A stretch of DNA of 64,000 bases from Parvimonas sp. oral taxon 110 str. F0139 (GCF_000214475.1 NZ_AFII01000002.1:248001-312000); one strand, 5' to 3'. Shown: positions 19,705 to 29,456, counted from the stretch's first letter. Program-made: numbers and translations. The notes: generated by a model from the letters alone, not told the origin.

Positions 19705-19780
19705 TGGTGATCCATCGGGGATTCGAACCCCGGACACCCTGATTAAAAGTCAGGTGCTCTACCGACTGAGCTAATGAATC
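19705..19780 (-). tRNA. tRNA-Lys (TTT)
   Basis: 76 nt with encoded CCA; acceptor GATTCAT/ATGGATC with one G-U pair; anticodon loop CTTTTAA gives TTT. Confidence 0.95.
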
Positions 19781-19787
19781 ATAAAAT

Positions 19788-19864
19788 TGGCTGGGGTAGC
19801 AGGACTCGAACCTGCGGAATGCTAGAGTCAAAGTCTAGTGCCTTACCGACTTGGCTATACCCCA
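19788..19864 (-). tRNA. tRNA-Gln (TTG)
   Basis: 77 nt; acceptor TGGGGTA/TACCCCA, discriminator G, encoded CCA; anticodon loop CTTTGAC gives TTG. Confidence 0.95.
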
Positions 19865-19869
19865 AAGGT

Positions 19870-19946
<77 letters not shown>

Positions 19947-19950
19947 AAAA

Positions 19951-20024
19951 TGGAGCGGGTGAAGGGAATCGAACCCTCGCAACCAGCTTGGAAGGCTGGG
20001 GCTCTACCACTGAGCTACACCCGC
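19951..20024 (-). tRNA. tRNA-Gly (TCC)
   Basis: 74 nt; acceptor GCGGGTG/CACCCGC; anticodon loop CTTCCAA gives TCC. Confidence 0.96.
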
Positions 20025-20063
20025 ATATAAACTCAAACTTTATGGTCTTAACAAAAATTCAAT

Positions 20064-20148
20064 TGGTGGAGGAGAGTGGATTCGAACCACTGAAAGCGCA
20101 GCTAACGGATTTACAGTCCGTCCCCTTTGGCCACTCGGGAACTCCTCC
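20064..20148 (-). tRNA. tRNA-Tyr (GTA)
   Basis: 85 nt with a long variable arm; acceptor GGAGGAG/CTCCTCC; anticodon loop CTGTAAA gives GTA. Confidence 0.96.
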
Positions 20149-20152
20149 ATAT

Positions 20153-20170
20153 AATCTACTAAAAGTAGAT

Positions 20171-20171
<1 letters not shown>
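20153..20171. repeat. Hairpin in the tRNA-Thr/tRNA-Tyr spacer
   Basis: An 8-bp perfect stem (20153-20160 with 20164-20171) with a 3-base loop of the same composition as in the hairpin at 19397-19421; no T tract follows. Confidence 0.5.
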
Positions 20172-20246
<75 letters not shown>

Positions 20247-20254
20247 ATATTTAT

Positions 20255-20331
20255 TGGCGACCTGGATGGGACTCGAACCCACGACCTCTAGCGTGACAGG
20301 CTAGCATTCTAACCAACTGAACTACCAGGCC
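20255..20331 (-). tRNA. tRNA-Asp (GTC)
   Basis: 77 nt; acceptor GGCCTGG/CCAGGTC, discriminator G; anticodon loop CTGTCAC gives GTC. Confidence 0.96.
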
Positions 20332-20336
20332 ATATT

Positions 20337-20412
20337 TGGTGGGCACAATAGGGCTCGAACCTATGACCCCCTGCTTGTAAGGCAGATGCTCTCCCAACTG
20401 AGCTATGCGCCC
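20337..20412 (-). tRNA. tRNA-Val (TAC)
   Basis: 76 nt; acceptor GGGCGCA/TGTGCCC; anticodon loop CTTACAA gives TAC. Confidence 0.96.
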
Positions 20413-20443
20413 AAATATTACCAATAAACCTACTAAAATAAAA

Positions 20444-20518
20444 TGGTGACCCCACCGGGATTCGAACCCGGGTTACCGCCGTGAAAGGGCGATGTCTTAA
20501 CCGCTTGACCATGGGGCC
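20444..20518 (-). tRNA. tRNA-Glu (TTC)
   Basis: 75 nt; acceptor GGCCCCA/TGGGGTC; anticodon loop CTTTCAC gives TTC. First gene of the operon. Confidence 0.96.
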
Positions 20519-20556
20519 TCATCAATCAATCTTACTCTAAAATTGACTGCCTAATA

Positions 20557-20585
20557 ATTATATATCATAACTTGTGATTTGTCAA
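20557..20585 (-). promoter_or_regulatory. Promoter of the tRNA operon
   Basis: Minus strand TTGACA (20580-20585), a 17-bp spacer and TATAAT (20557-20562): both hexamers are perfect, about 40 bp before tRNA-Glu. It can serve all fourteen tRNAs. Confidence 0.9.
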
Positions 20586-20710
20586 TACCTTTTTGAAATT
20601 TTTAATGGGATTAAATCATTCTTTGAACGGTATCTCTCAAACAGTTACTCGAATATTATACACTTTATTTTTTTCATTGTCAACACTTTTTTAAAAAATT
20701 TTTTATAATT

Positions 20711-21721
20711 TTACAATTCTAAATTCGGCTCAACATTTAATGTTAAATCACTTCTTACACCTGATATATACTCATAATAACCTGATGATGCAATCATAGC
20801 CGCATTATCTGTACAAAGTATTTTATCAGGAAAATATGATTTAAAACCATTGTTTTCGCACATTTTATTTATTTCTTCCCTTAGAGTATTATTTGCAGAT
20901 ACACCCCCTGATACGACAAGGGTATCTAAGTTTTTCTCTTTCATTAGTTTTTCGGCCTTATAAATCAACACATCAAAAACTGCTCTTTGAAAACTTGCAC
21001 ATACATCTTCTTTAGATATTTCTTCATTCTTTTGTTTTTTATTGTTTAAATAATTTAATACAGCAGTTTTAAGTCCGCTAAAGCTAAAGTTATAGCTATT
21101 TTTATCAAGCATTACTCTTGGAAAATCTATCGCTTCATCATTTCCAAGTTTTGCTAGTCTTTCAATTTCTGGTCCACCTGGATAATTCATTCCTAAGCAT
21201 CTAGCAACTTTATCATAAGCCTCTCCACAGGCATCATCAATTGTCTTTCCAATTACTTCCATATTATTATAGTCTTTTACATGCACTAGATAAGTATGTC
21301 CCCCAGAAACTAAAAGACAAATAAATGGAGGCTCTAGCTCTTTATGAGTTATTAAAGCCGCACAGATATGTCCTTTCATATGGTTTACTCCAACCAGTGG
21401 TTTTTTACAAGCATATGACAATGCTTTTGCTTCTGATATTCCAACAAGCAAAGCTCCAACAAGACCAGGACCTTTAGTTACCGCTATTGCATCTATATCA
21501 TCTAAAGTAATTTTCGCTTCTTCCAAAGCCTCTCTTACTATATTATTGATTACTTCTAAATGCATTCTACTTGCAACCTCAGGTACTACCCCTCCAAACT
21601 TTTTATGCATATCTATTTGAGATGAAATTACATTAGAAATAACTTCTCTTCCATTTTTGACGACAGCAACACTTGTTTCATCACAACTGCTCTCTATCGC
21701 CATAATTTTTATATCATCCAT
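20711..21721 (-). CDS. tsaD: tRNA N6-threonylcarbamoyladenosine transferase TsaD
   Basis: Catalytic subunit that moves threonylcarbamoyl onto A37 of ANN-decoding tRNAs. 336 residues. Marks: [16 protein letters not shown] at the N-terminus, the metal ligands in NHMKGH near residue 111-115, LLVSGGHT near 135 and [10 protein letters not shown] near 270. The start is the ATG at 21721; its A is the last base of the rimI stop (TGATG), giving coupled translation. An in-frame TTG one codon earlier is less likely. It is last in the tsaE-tsaB-rimI-tsaD cluster. Confidence 0.97.
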   Translation of the reverse strand: MDDIKIMAIESSCDETSVAVVKNGREVISNVISSQIDMHKKFGGVVPEVASRMHLEVINNIVREALEEAKITLDDIDAIAVTKGPGLVGALLVGISEAKALSYACKKPLVGVNHMKGHICAALITHKELEPPFICLLVSGGHTYLVHVKDYNNMEVIGKTIDDACGEAYDKVARCLGMNYPGGPEIERLAKLGNDEAIDFPRVMLDKNSYNFSFSGLKTAVLNYLNNKKQKNEEISKEDVCASFQRAVFDVLIYKAEKLMKEKNLDTLVVSGGVSANNTLREEINKMCENNGFKSYFPDKILCTDNAAMIASSGYYEYISGVRSDLTLNVEPNLEL

Positions 21722-22154
21722 CAAACTACCTCTTTTAACATCATAATTCCATTTTCTTTCGGATTGCTATAGTAGTCAACAATCTCCCTAACCTCTATAA
21801 ATCCACATTTTTTATATAAATTAATAGCCAGAATATTATTTTTTCTAACTTCTAAAAATATCTTTTTAACATCATTTTTCTTTAATTCATCTTGAAAAAA
21901 TTCCATAATTTTAAAAGCTATCTGTTTTTTTCTAAAATCTTTAGAAACAACTATTTTATATATTTCAGCTTCATCTAAAATTTGATTAAATAGAATATAT
22001 CCAATTACATTTTTTCTTTTTCTGCTACAATGACTCTTTGATTTTGTATATATTCTAAATAAAATGCTTTATCAAAATTGTTGGAAAAATTTTCATTATC
22101 TAAAGATAGAATATCAAACACATCTTTATTTTCAGCATATCTATATAAAATCAT
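21721..22154 (-). pseudogene. rimI: Ribosomal-protein-alanine N-acetyltransferase RimI, frameshifted
   Basis: GNAT acetyltransferase that modifies the N-terminal alanine of S18. The first frame gives MILYRYAENKDVFDILSLDN and on to VIVAEKEK, then meets a stop; the second frame continues NVIGYILFNQ to GIMMLKEVV with the acetyl-CoA region. The break falls in the A6 run (plus strand 22010-22015); one extra A restores a 144-codon gene of normal RimI length. The start abuts the tsaB stop (22155) and the end overlaps tsaD. Both halves are protein-like and operon coupling is intact, so an assembly error is at least as likely as a true mutation. Confidence 0.8.
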
Positions 22155-22838
22155 CTACTTACCTTTGTTTTCCATATCTCTTTGAGCTTGTGAAAGTCTT
22201 ACATATTCAGGACTTAAATTAAAACAATCTGAAATATCTCCACTTTCAAATTTATGTTTACCAATAACACAGGCATTTCTTGAAATACAACTGTTTAAAC
22301 ATGCAGGAGTAATTGCAAAATTTTTATTTTCTAAAATTATTTCCTTATATAGATTAACACAATCTCCTACAAATACAAATTCTCCTTTATCAGAAAATTC
22401 TTCCAAAAGTTCATCAATAGTCAAAAGAGCAGGAGCAACAATATTTTTATTATTTATCCCCTCATAAACTCCATAGTAAACTCTTTCTCCTCTAGCATCA
22501 ATTAAAGGAATTTTCTTTTTATCTGAATACACTCCAAAAGAAAGAGCTTCTAAAGTATTTACAGAAACTATCGGCTTATTTAAAGCCATTGCTAAAGCCT
22601 TTACTACCGTAACCCCTATTCTTATTCCTGTAAAAGACCCCGGACCAGTAACTGCAACAAACAAATCTATCTCTTCTATATCAATATTTAATTTTTTAAG
22701 CATTTCATCAACCATAGCAAGCAAAATCTCATTATGGCTCATACTTTGATTAATACTAAAGTCCCCAACAATGTTATTATCCTCCATAACAGCACAAGAA
22801 CTATGAGTTGTTGAAGTATCTATCGCTAAAATTTTCAT
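22155..22838 (-). CDS. tsaB: TsaB, partner protein for t6A synthesis
   Basis: Inactive TsaD paralogue that forms the complex with TsaD and TsaE. 227 residues, ASKHA fold: ILAIDTSTTHSSCAV at the N-terminus and AVTGPGSFTGIRIGV near residue 64-78. The zinc-binding HxxxH of TsaD is absent, as expected for TsaB. It starts 10 bp downstream of tsaE and ends next to rimI. Confidence 0.95.
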   Translation of the reverse strand: MKILAIDTSTTHSSCAVMEDNNIVGDFSINQSMSHNEILLAMVDEMLKKLNIDIEEIDLFVAVTGPGSFTGIRIGVTVVKALAMALNKPIVSVNTLEALSFGVYSDKKKIPLIDARGERVYYGVYEGINNKNIVAPALLTIDELLEEFSDKGEFVFVGDCVNLYKEIILENKNFAITPACLNSCISRNACVIGKHKFESGDISDCFNLSPEYVRLSQAQRDMENKGK

Positions 22839-22848
22839 TCTAATTCCT

Positions 22849-23286
22849 CTATAATTTCCATTTCTCTTTTATTTTTCCTTTAATTACAATCTTTCTTGAA
22901 TTTTCGGAAATTTTTAAAATCTCAAGTTCAATTAAATTTTTAGGTAATAAATAATCGGCGTTTTCAGCCCATTCTATTATTGTTATACCATCAGGATAAA
23001 AGTAGTTTTCATAATCTATTTGATAAAGTTCCTCAGGTGAATCAATTCTATATAAGTCCATATGATTAAACTCAAACTTCCCAGAATATAAATTAACTAA
23101 ATTAAAAGTCGGAGAAGTGATATCTTCATCAATTCCCAAATTTTTCCCTAAAAATTTAGTAAAAGTTGTTTTTCCAGCTCCAAGATCTCCAATTAAAGAA
23201 ATCACGTCGCCATTTTTTAAAGTTTTCGAAAATCTTTTAGAAAAGTTATCACATTCTTCTAAAGAATTTAAAATAATCTCTAACAA
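22849..23286 (-). CDS. tsaE: TsaE, ATPase of the t6A complex
   Basis: Small P-loop ATPase needed for turnover of the TsaBDE complex. 145 residues; Walker A GDLGAGKTTF near residues 33-42, then the typical TSPTFNLVNLY and HMDLYRI segments and IIEWAENADYLLP. First gene of the t6A cluster, preceded by AGGGAAAA-type ribosome-site sequence. Confidence 0.95.
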   Translation of the reverse strand: MLEIILNSLEECDNFSKRFSKTLKNGDVISLIGDLGAGKTTFTKFLGKNLGIDEDITSPTFNLVNLYSGKFEFNHMDLYRIDSPEELYQIDYENYFYPDGITIIEWAENADYLLPKNLIELEILKISENSRKIVIKGKIKEKWKL

Positions 23287-23452
23287 ATTTTCCCTCCTAA
23301 TTTCAAATTATAAATTATATTTAATTAAATCATAATCTCTTTTTTATAATTAAATTAATGTAATTATGATGAAATAATTACAGCTTTATCACAAGGCATA
23401 AATCCATAATTATTATATCATAAAAAGTATTTTTATAACAGTAAAAAACAGA

Positions 23453-23478
23453 AAAAGGAGACTTGCAAGTCCCCTTTT
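23453..23478 (-). terminator. Terminator of the leucine-rich-repeat gene
   Basis: A stem of AAAAGG and GACT pairing with AGTC and CCTTTT across one mismatch, with a T-rich minus-strand exit. It lies directly after the stop at 23487. Confidence 0.75.
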
Positions 23479-23486
23479 AAGATTCT

Positions 23487-26400
23487 TTACTCTGAAACAA
23501 ATTTTAATTTTATATTTTTTAATGTCCACGTATATTCATCATATGACATTTTTAAATTTAGATCTAATTCTTTTCCTTTATATCTAGCAATAACTTCATC
23601 TGAAAAAGTTAGATTTATCTTGTTTGTAGCTAAATCATAACTAGCTTCAATTCCTTCTACACCTGAACTTATTTCGTCAAAAAGATTTATCACTTCATCT
23701 TCCCCAAATGCTTTAGCTAATGAATTTCCAACTTCCTTAATTCCTTTAAAAGGATTTACAAAAGAAACTTCTTTTCCCTTAACTTCAACAGTTGATCCAA
23801 AGTTAATCCCTTGTCCCGAGAATTGAATACTTCCAATACCTTCATTTAAAGCTTTTTCCAATCTTTCAGCAATATAATTTCCAAGTCCTTCATAGTTTTT
23901 AACTCTATTTCCTGAAAAATCTAAGTGTTCTATTTTATCAAAATCCTTAAGAATTGAAACATCTTCTATTCTATTAGCTGATAAATCTAAGAATGTTAAG
24001 TTTTTCAAATTTTTTAAAGCAGAAATATCAGTAATTCCCTTAGATATTATTTTATGACTCTCATTTCCTTCAACAGTTACATTATAATGCAAATCCAATC
24101 CTGTTAGATTTGTCAAATTTGAAAGAGGTGTTATATCTTCAATTAAATTGTTATATAATTTCAAGAACTTAAGATTTGTTAAATTTTTTAACGAATTTAT
24201 ATCAACAATTCTATTTCTTTGAATTTCCAAATATTCCAATTTAGTTAAATTTTTAAGTGGAGAAATATCTGAAATCTCATTTTCATTTAATTTCAATTTC
24301 TTTAAATTTTTTGCATATTCCAAGCCTTTAATGCTCTTCATCCCTCTTGTAACAGCAAATTTAAAATCTTTTGTTCCAGCTAAACTTTGAGGAACACCTA
24401 GTATTGAATATTTCGCACTTTCACTAAAATCAGCTCTTCCATCTTCCTTTAAAAAGATTGATAATTCTGTTAAACTTTCCATTTCTTCAATCGTAACTTT
24501 TTGATTATCAGCTCTATTTTTATCTAAATTTTTATTTATTACCTTTAAAAGTTTTGCATCTTCAATTTCGACATATTTTTTAGCTGGTTTTACTAATTTT
24601 ACATTCAAATTCAATATAGTAGGATTATTTGCATAGTCCATTTCGTTTTCAAATTCAAACTTAACTTTTAAATTCAAACTTTCCTTAATGCTTTCCATAG
24701 CTTCATCAGTTAAGCTGAACTTTAATTTATCATTTTCTAAAGTTACTGTAACTCCTTCAGTTTCAGTGCTAATCTTAATATTACCACCTTTAGCAATCTT
24801 TTCAAGACCTACAAATACATTGTCAATTTCAAAAGTTTTTTCACTAACTTCAACATTTTCTAAATCAATATTTTGATTGTGAATAACTTTCTCAAATATA
24901 CTCTTTTTATTGTTTATTGGCGAAAAGTCTTTTATTTTATTTCCATCAAGTTTAAGACTTGAAAGTTCATTCAAATCTTTAAGTGCAGAAATATCTGAAA
25001 CATTATTATTAGATAAAGTTAAATTTGAAAGTTTATTTAAAGATTTTAAAGCATCAATATTCGAAACTTTATTATTTTTTAAATATAAATAGATTAAATC
25101 TTTTAAATTACTAACTGCATCTATATTTTCTACATTATTGTTATTTAAATTTAAACTCGTAAGTTTATTTATATCCTTTAAAAACGAAATATCTGAAATT
25201 TTATTATTTTCAAGATTCAAATCTTCAAGTTTTGTAAGTTTATTCAATTTAAAACTATCTAGATTATTTCCCTTTAAACCCAATTTATTTAGTTTTGTCA
25301 ATCCATTTATTACTGAAATATCATTTATTTTATTATTTCCTAAATCTAAATTTTCCAATAATTTTAAATTTTTCAAAGCATCAATATCTTCAATATTATT
25401 GTTATCTGCTCTTAAATAAGTTAAATTTTCAAGCTCTTTAACATAACTGATATCAGAAATTTTATTTGAATAGATATCGAGAAGAGTTAACTTTTTAAAA
25501 TTTTTAACAACACTCATTTCCGGTACTTTATTAACTGCAAAATCAAAATTTTCTAAATTTGTAAGATTTTTTAATGAGCTAATATCAGAAATATTATTAT
25601 GTGAAATATATAAGAATTTAAGACCTGTTAAATCTTTTAGTGGAGAAACATCAGAAATTTCATTATGAGAAAGTCTTAACAATTCAAGCTTTTTAAGTCC
25701 AGCAAGTGGTGTTAAATCCTTAATTGCGCCCTCAGAATATCTTATTTTTTCATAATCATCAGGAATTTCTCCAGAAGAAATCGTAAGAGTTTTTAAATTT
25801 TTACAATATTCAAGTCCTTTGATACTGCTAACCTCTATAAGATTTTCTTCAGCAGCGTCCATTCCTCTGATTCCTATAGATTCAATTTTTTCTAAATCGC
25901 TCTTATAAATTTCATTTGAATTCTTATCTTTTCTATATGATTTATCATTAAGTTTGAAATTGTATTCGTTCATTTCCGCTTCAAATCTATCTTCACCATT
26001 ATAGGAATGTAACTTATCTAAAATGAATTTTTTCAAGTTTGCATCCTCAATTTCAACAACTTTATCCTGTTCGTCATTTTCAACTTTAGAATTTGCATCA
26101 TTCCACATTAAAACACCAACATACTCATAAGTTTTCCCTTTTATTTCTATCTTTCCTTTCAAATCAACAGAATTTTTATAAACACCATCTGCACTTGAAT
26201 TATAAGCAAAAACTGAAGACATCAAAATGCCTGTACCAACTGCAATAGATAGTAGTTTTTTTGCATTTCTCTTTTTAGAAACTAAAACACATACAACTCC
26301 AACAATTCCTGCAACTGCTATTGTTACATTGATTTTATAAACTCCAGAGATTCCGGTTTTAGCTAGTTTACCTTTATTAACACCATCTTTGATAGATTCT

Positions 26401-26708
26401 ACAACTTCAAATTGTAACTTTTCATTTTCTAAAACTTTCTTTTCTCCGGCTTTTATATCGCCAATTTCAAGTTCTTTTCCTTTGACAATCTTAAGACCTT
26501 TAATATCTTCTGTCTTTACTTTAACTCCTAACATATCTTTTGAAGTATTATTTTCAACAGAAATCTTAAAAGTTCCTTCTCCATCTCCAATTAAATTAAC
26601 TGTAATTCCACCCTTACTGTAAATTACATTGTCACTATCAGCAAAACTTACCTGTGAAAAAGTAAAACCACAAAGTAAAGCCAAAGCTAACAAGCTTTTA
26701 TTTTTCAT
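23487..26708 (-). CDS. Large leucine-rich-repeat surface protein
   Basis: Secreted or membrane-bound protein of 1073 residues. N-terminal signal peptide (about 1-23, ending SFA-D), then a small beta-rich domain. Residues 115-119 are LAKTG, followed by a hydrophobic stretch (about 127-143) and a basic KKRNAKK (145-151), which has the form of a sortase signal but sits inside the protein. A second hydrophobic segment (152-168) follows. Two blocks of 21-22-residue SDS22/internalin-type repeats (about 285-620 and 800-960; theme L-NLT-L-L-L-N-I-DIS-L) are separated by a beta-rich linker. Internalin-like proteins bind host or bacterial surface ligands; the ligand here is unknown. Monocistronic. Confidence 0.8.
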   Translation of the reverse strand: MKNKSLLALALLCGFTFSQVSFADSDNVIYSKGGITVNLIGDGEGTFKISVENNTSKDMLGVKVKTEDIKGLKIVKGKELEIGDIKAGEKKVLENEKLQFEVVESIKDGVNKGKLAKTGISGVYKINVTIAVAGIVGVVCVLVSKKRNAKKLLSIAVGTGILMSSVFAYNSSADGVYKNSVDLKGKIEIKGKTYEYVGVLMWNDANSKVENDEQDKVVEIEDANLKKFILDKLHSYNGEDRFEAEMNEYNFKLNDKSYRKDKNSNEIYKSDLEKIESIGIRGMDAAEENLIEVSSIKGLEYCKNLKTLTISSGEIPDDYEKIRYSEGAIKDLTPLAGLKKLELLRLSHNEISDVSPLKDLTGLKFLYISHNNISDISSLKNLTNLENFDFAVNKVPEMSVVKNFKKLTLLDIYSNKISDISYVKELENLTYLRADNNNIEDIDALKNLKLLENLDLGNNKINDISVINGLTKLNKLGLKGNNLDSFKLNKLTKLEDLNLENNKISDISFLKDINKLTSLNLNNNNVENIDAVSNLKDLIYLYLKNNKVSNIDALKSLNKLSNLTLSNNNVSDISALKDLNELSSLKLDGNKIKDFSPINNKKSIFEKVIHNQNIDLENVEVSEKTFEIDNVFVGLEKIAKGGNIKISTETEGVTVTLENDKLKFSLTDEAMESIKESLNLKVKFEFENEMDYANNPTILNLNVKLVKPAKKYVEIEDAKLLKVINKNLDKNRADNQKVTIEEMESLTELSIFLKEDGRADFSESAKYSILGVPQSLAGTKDFKFAVTRGMKSIKGLEYAKNLKKLKLNENEISDISPLKNLTKLEYLEIQRNRIVDINSLKNLTNLKFLKLYNNLIEDITPLSNLTNLTGLDLHYNVTVEGNESHKIISKGITDISALKNLKNLTFLDLSANRIEDVSILKDFDKIEHLDFSGNRVKNYEGLGNYIAERLEKALNEGIGSIQFSGQGINFGSTVEVKGKEVSFVNPFKGIKEVGNSLAKAFGEDEVINLFDEISSGVEGIEASYDLATNKINLTFSDEVIARYKGKELDLNLKMSYDEYTWTLKNIKLKFVSE

Positions 26709-26824
26709 AAAATATCCTCCATTTAAAATAAATATACACTAACATTTTATCATATACTGACATTAAAGTATAATAGATTTATCTTATTCAAAATTACCTA
26801 TGCATTAATATTTTCTATACAAAA

Positions 26825-26849
26825 AGAACTATGCTTAACACATAGTTCT
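26825..26849 (-). terminator. Terminator of the yjjI-yjjW operon
   Basis: A 9-bp perfect stem (26825-26833 with 26841-26849), 7-base loop, then T5 on the minus strand, 20 bp beyond the yjjW stop. Confidence 0.85.
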
Positions 26850-26869
26850 AAAATATTATATATTATTGA

Positions 26870-27715
26870 CTAAACGATAATAACATCTTCAAATCCATTT
26901 TGAAGCGCTATTTTTTTTAATTCTTCCATTTCTTCATCTGTTGGAGCAGAAAACATACTGTATTCCTCTCTAACTCCATATTTTCTGTATTTTATAATTT
27001 TATATCTAATTTTATGTCCCATTTTTATGTATTTGGAAAGCATCTTTGTAATTTTATCAACTGTAGTTCTATTATCCATTCCAGCAATTGTTACAGTCCT
27101 TATCTCAAAAAGTTTATTTATACTTGCAAGATAATCAGCATTTTCTAAAACCACATCAACCTTACTTTTAGTTATAAAAAGATGTTCCTCATTGTCAAAA
27201 GCCTTTATATCAAGCATAAAAGCATCAGAAACTTCAACAAAATCAGGAAGTTTTTTTAAAGGAATACCGCCATTTGTATCGACAAAACAAGTAAGCCCAA
27301 GTTTTCTAACCTCTTTAAAAAGAGAAGTTAAAAAAGTATGTTGCAAAGTACATTCTCCACCACTGACTGTAATTCCTCTAATAAAAGGCATATTCTTTTT
27401 TATTCTTTCGACTGTTTCTTCAACTGTCCAATTGTATATCTTAGGACTTGAAAGATGTTTACAAACCCTGATACATTCATCACAATTTATACAGGTCTTA
27501 TCATTCCAAACTATTTTTCCATTTACATTCGTCAAACTCTTTGTTGGACAAGAAGGAATACATTCCATACAATTTATACAATGTTTAATAGTTTCAGGAT
27601 TATGACAATAAAAGCAGTTGAAATTACAACCCTGTAGGAAAATAGACGTCCTGTTTCCAGGTCCGTCTACCACTGACATATCTATTATTTTATTTATAAT
27701 TCCTTTATTTGACAT
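26870..27715 (-). CDS. yjjW: YjjW-family glycyl-radical enzyme activase
   Basis: Radical SAM enzyme expected to install the glycyl radical on its partner. 281 residues. The SAM cluster cysteines are C30, C34 and C37 (CNFNCFYC), the glycine-rich SAM site is TVSGGECTLQ near residue 118, and two ferredoxin-type cysteine sets lie between (C46, C49, C52, C56 and C75, C78, C81, C85), as in activases of the PflA class with extra clusters. The gene overlaps the end of yjjI by 11 bp. That pairing, more than its own sequence, assigns it to the YjjW group. Confidence 0.85.
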   Translation of the reverse strand: MSNKGIINKIIDMSVVDGPGNRTSIFLQGCNFNCFYCHNPETIKHCINCMECIPSCPTKSLTNVNGKIVWNDKTCINCDECIRVCKHLSSPKIYNWTVEETVERIKKNMPFIRGITVSGGECTLQHTFLTSLFKEVRKLGLTCFVDTNGGIPLKKLPDFVEVSDAFMLDIKAFDNEEHLFITKSKVDVVLENADYLASINKLFEIRTVTIAGMDNRTTVDKITKMLSKYIKMGHKIRYKIIKYRKYGVREEYSMFSAPTDEEMEELKKIALQNGFEDVIIV

Positions 27716-29240
27716 CTCTAACCTTACGCTCTAATAAATGATATTTTTCAAAAGCCTCTCTTGCATATTGAACAGTATCATAGCTAATACTTTCTCCGTC
27801 AATAAATTTTTGCATATCAGATTTCTTTACTAAATATCCTGTAACACGGATCAAATCTCCATTTTCTCCATAACATGAAATATATCTCATATTTAATCTA
27901 AATGCTGCCTTGAAAATATCTAAAACAGCAGCCGGATTCTTCTCAGCAGTTTCATCAAATGGAAAATGATCACCAATTCCTGATGGAAAATACTTGTGGA
28001 ACAAAGCTGAATGTTTAATATGGTCATACATAGGAATTTCCTTACCTATTCTGATTCTGACACCCGCACTATCTTCCATATCATCTTGTGCCCCAACTTG
28101 TGAATGAAGCATAAACCTGTGGTTCCAGAAAGTTGAATACTTACTTTCAAATGAATTAACTCTATTTTCTACAAAATCCATTACTTCTAGCCCTAAATTG
28201 TTGGCATAATCGTCTTTTCCATAAACTAAATCTTTACTTTCAAACTCTAAAAGTTTTTGAACACATTCATGAAGTCCTACAACTCCAAAAAGTCCAACAA
28301 ATCTATCTAACTCGATAAAACCTTCTTTAACTAAGAAATTTTCCTCAAAGAAAGGAGTTTCCTCAACTAAAAATCTAATTTTTCCTTCCATAAAATTACA
28401 CATTAAATCTATCGCTTCAGGTAAAACTCTATCAAAGAAATCTTGTTTTGAACTTGAACTTCTAGCAAGAGAGCCAAGTCTTAATCTACTTAAAGTAAAT
28501 GCACCACCTGAAATTGGAAGTCCATTATAGCAACTTGCTATTGCATAATCTCCTTTAAAATCTTTTCTATAGTATTTATCATTAGCAAAAGCAGGATTTG
28601 CAGTTAAAAGAGATGCATAAACTGCCTTTTCTCCAAAATCGTCAGGTGTAATATCTTCATCATAAAGAATAGTCATATTTGGAGTAACATTATTTAAAGT
28701 TGGAAGTAATTCTAAAATAATTTCACCTGCAACAGTCTTTTCAGGACCGATATTTGCATGGCAAAAACTGTCATTAATTGTTCTATCTAAAGAAACTAAA
28801 AACCACTTAATCAACTTTTTAGCTTCCTCTCTATCTGTAATAAATGGATCTAAAAGCTTATCAATTTTCCCAATATAAACCGGATATCTTGTTATAGAAG
28901 GAACATGATGATAAAAAATCAATAAACTATTAATAGCATCAAGTAAAGTTTCGGCCTTCTCAAGACGTAAAAACTTACAACCCTCATCTAAAAGTTTTTG
29001 ATAATTAGGGCAAATGTATCTCGGTGCATAAGGCGCATGACCTTCCCACAAATCGCAGAAACCGCCATTTTCAGAAATTTCAAAAATTCTCTCATTAACT
29101 GAACTTACAGGAAAATCATTCAAATTCTCTGCAAGCTTTGCAAGTTGAGAAGTCTTTTGCTCATAAGTTAAATCCTTAGCCTTAATAATATTCATTGATA
29201 ATTCTCTAGCTTCATCCAATGTTTTTATTTTAGAAATCAT
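27705..29240 (-). CDS. yjjI: YjjI-family glycyl-radical enzyme (DUF3029)
   Basis: Oxygen-sensitive glycyl-radical enzyme of unknown reaction. 511 residues, shorter than pyruvate formate-lyase. The C-terminal radical loop is IRVTGYLV, about 34 residues from the end; the expected Gly is present. The start is the ATG at 29240 after GGAGGTATTT; an in-frame GTG/ATG further upstream lacks a site. It forms a two-gene operon with its activase. No microcompartment shell or known GRE substrate genes lie nearby, so the neighbourhood gives no clue to the substrate. Confidence 0.85.
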   Translation of the reverse strand: MISKIKTLDEARELSMNIIKAKDLTYEQKTSQLAKLAENLNDFPVSSVNERIFEISENGGFCDLWEGHAPYAPRYICPNYQKLLDEGCKFLRLEKAETLLDAINSLLIFYHHVPSITRYPVYIGKIDKLLDPFITDREEAKKLIKWFLVSLDRTINDSFCHANIGPEKTVAGEIILELLPTLNNVTPNMTILYDEDITPDDFGEKAVYASLLTANPAFANDKYYRKDFKGDYAIASCYNGLPISGGAFTLSRLRLGSLARSSSSKQDFFDRVLPEAIDLMCNFMEGKIRFLVEETPFFEENFLVKEGFIELDRFVGLFGVVGLHECVQKLLEFESKDLVYGKDDYANNLGLEVMDFVENRVNSFESKYSTFWNHRFMLHSQVGAQDDMEDSAGVRIRIGKEIPMYDHIKHSALFHKYFPSGIGDHFPFDETAEKNPAAVLDIFKAAFRLNMRYISCYGENGDLIRVTGYLVKKSDMQKFIDGESISYDTVQYAREAFEKYHLLERKVRDVK

Positions 29241-29404
29241 AAATACCTCCAATTTTATGTCAAAAAGTCATTTACTATTTACCCATATTATATATCAATA
29301 ATCCTCAAAATGATACTGTAAATTGTCTTTTTTAAGTAGATATTTAAAATTTATATTTAGTAAAAAAACTTTACGTCACAATTCTTTTCAAATCATTACA
29401 TCCA

Positions 29405-29456
29405 ACACGTCATTTCGACCGAAAAGAAGCGAAGCTGAGTGTAGTGGAGAAATCTC
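29405..29456 (+). repeat. Dispersed palindromic repeat, copy R1
   Basis: Begins ACACGTCATTTCGACCG and ends GTGGAGAAATCTC, with an internal GAAGCGAAGCTGAGTGTAG. Same family as 31480-31610, 32700-32766, 43007-43043 and 43160-43225; this copy is in the forward orientation. Confidence 0.7.

Noticed and set aside
21721..22154. Programmed ribosomal frameshifting in rimI
   Set aside because: The A6 run is in phase for slippage only weakly, no stimulatory structure is evident, and ten similar one-base gaps elsewhere make an assembly or slippage cause more likely.
23900..25800. Regularly spaced repeats that could suggest a CRISPR array or satellite
   Set aside because: They are degenerate 63-66-bp coding periods of the leucine-rich repeats, in frame with the large ORF, with no identical repeats or spacers.
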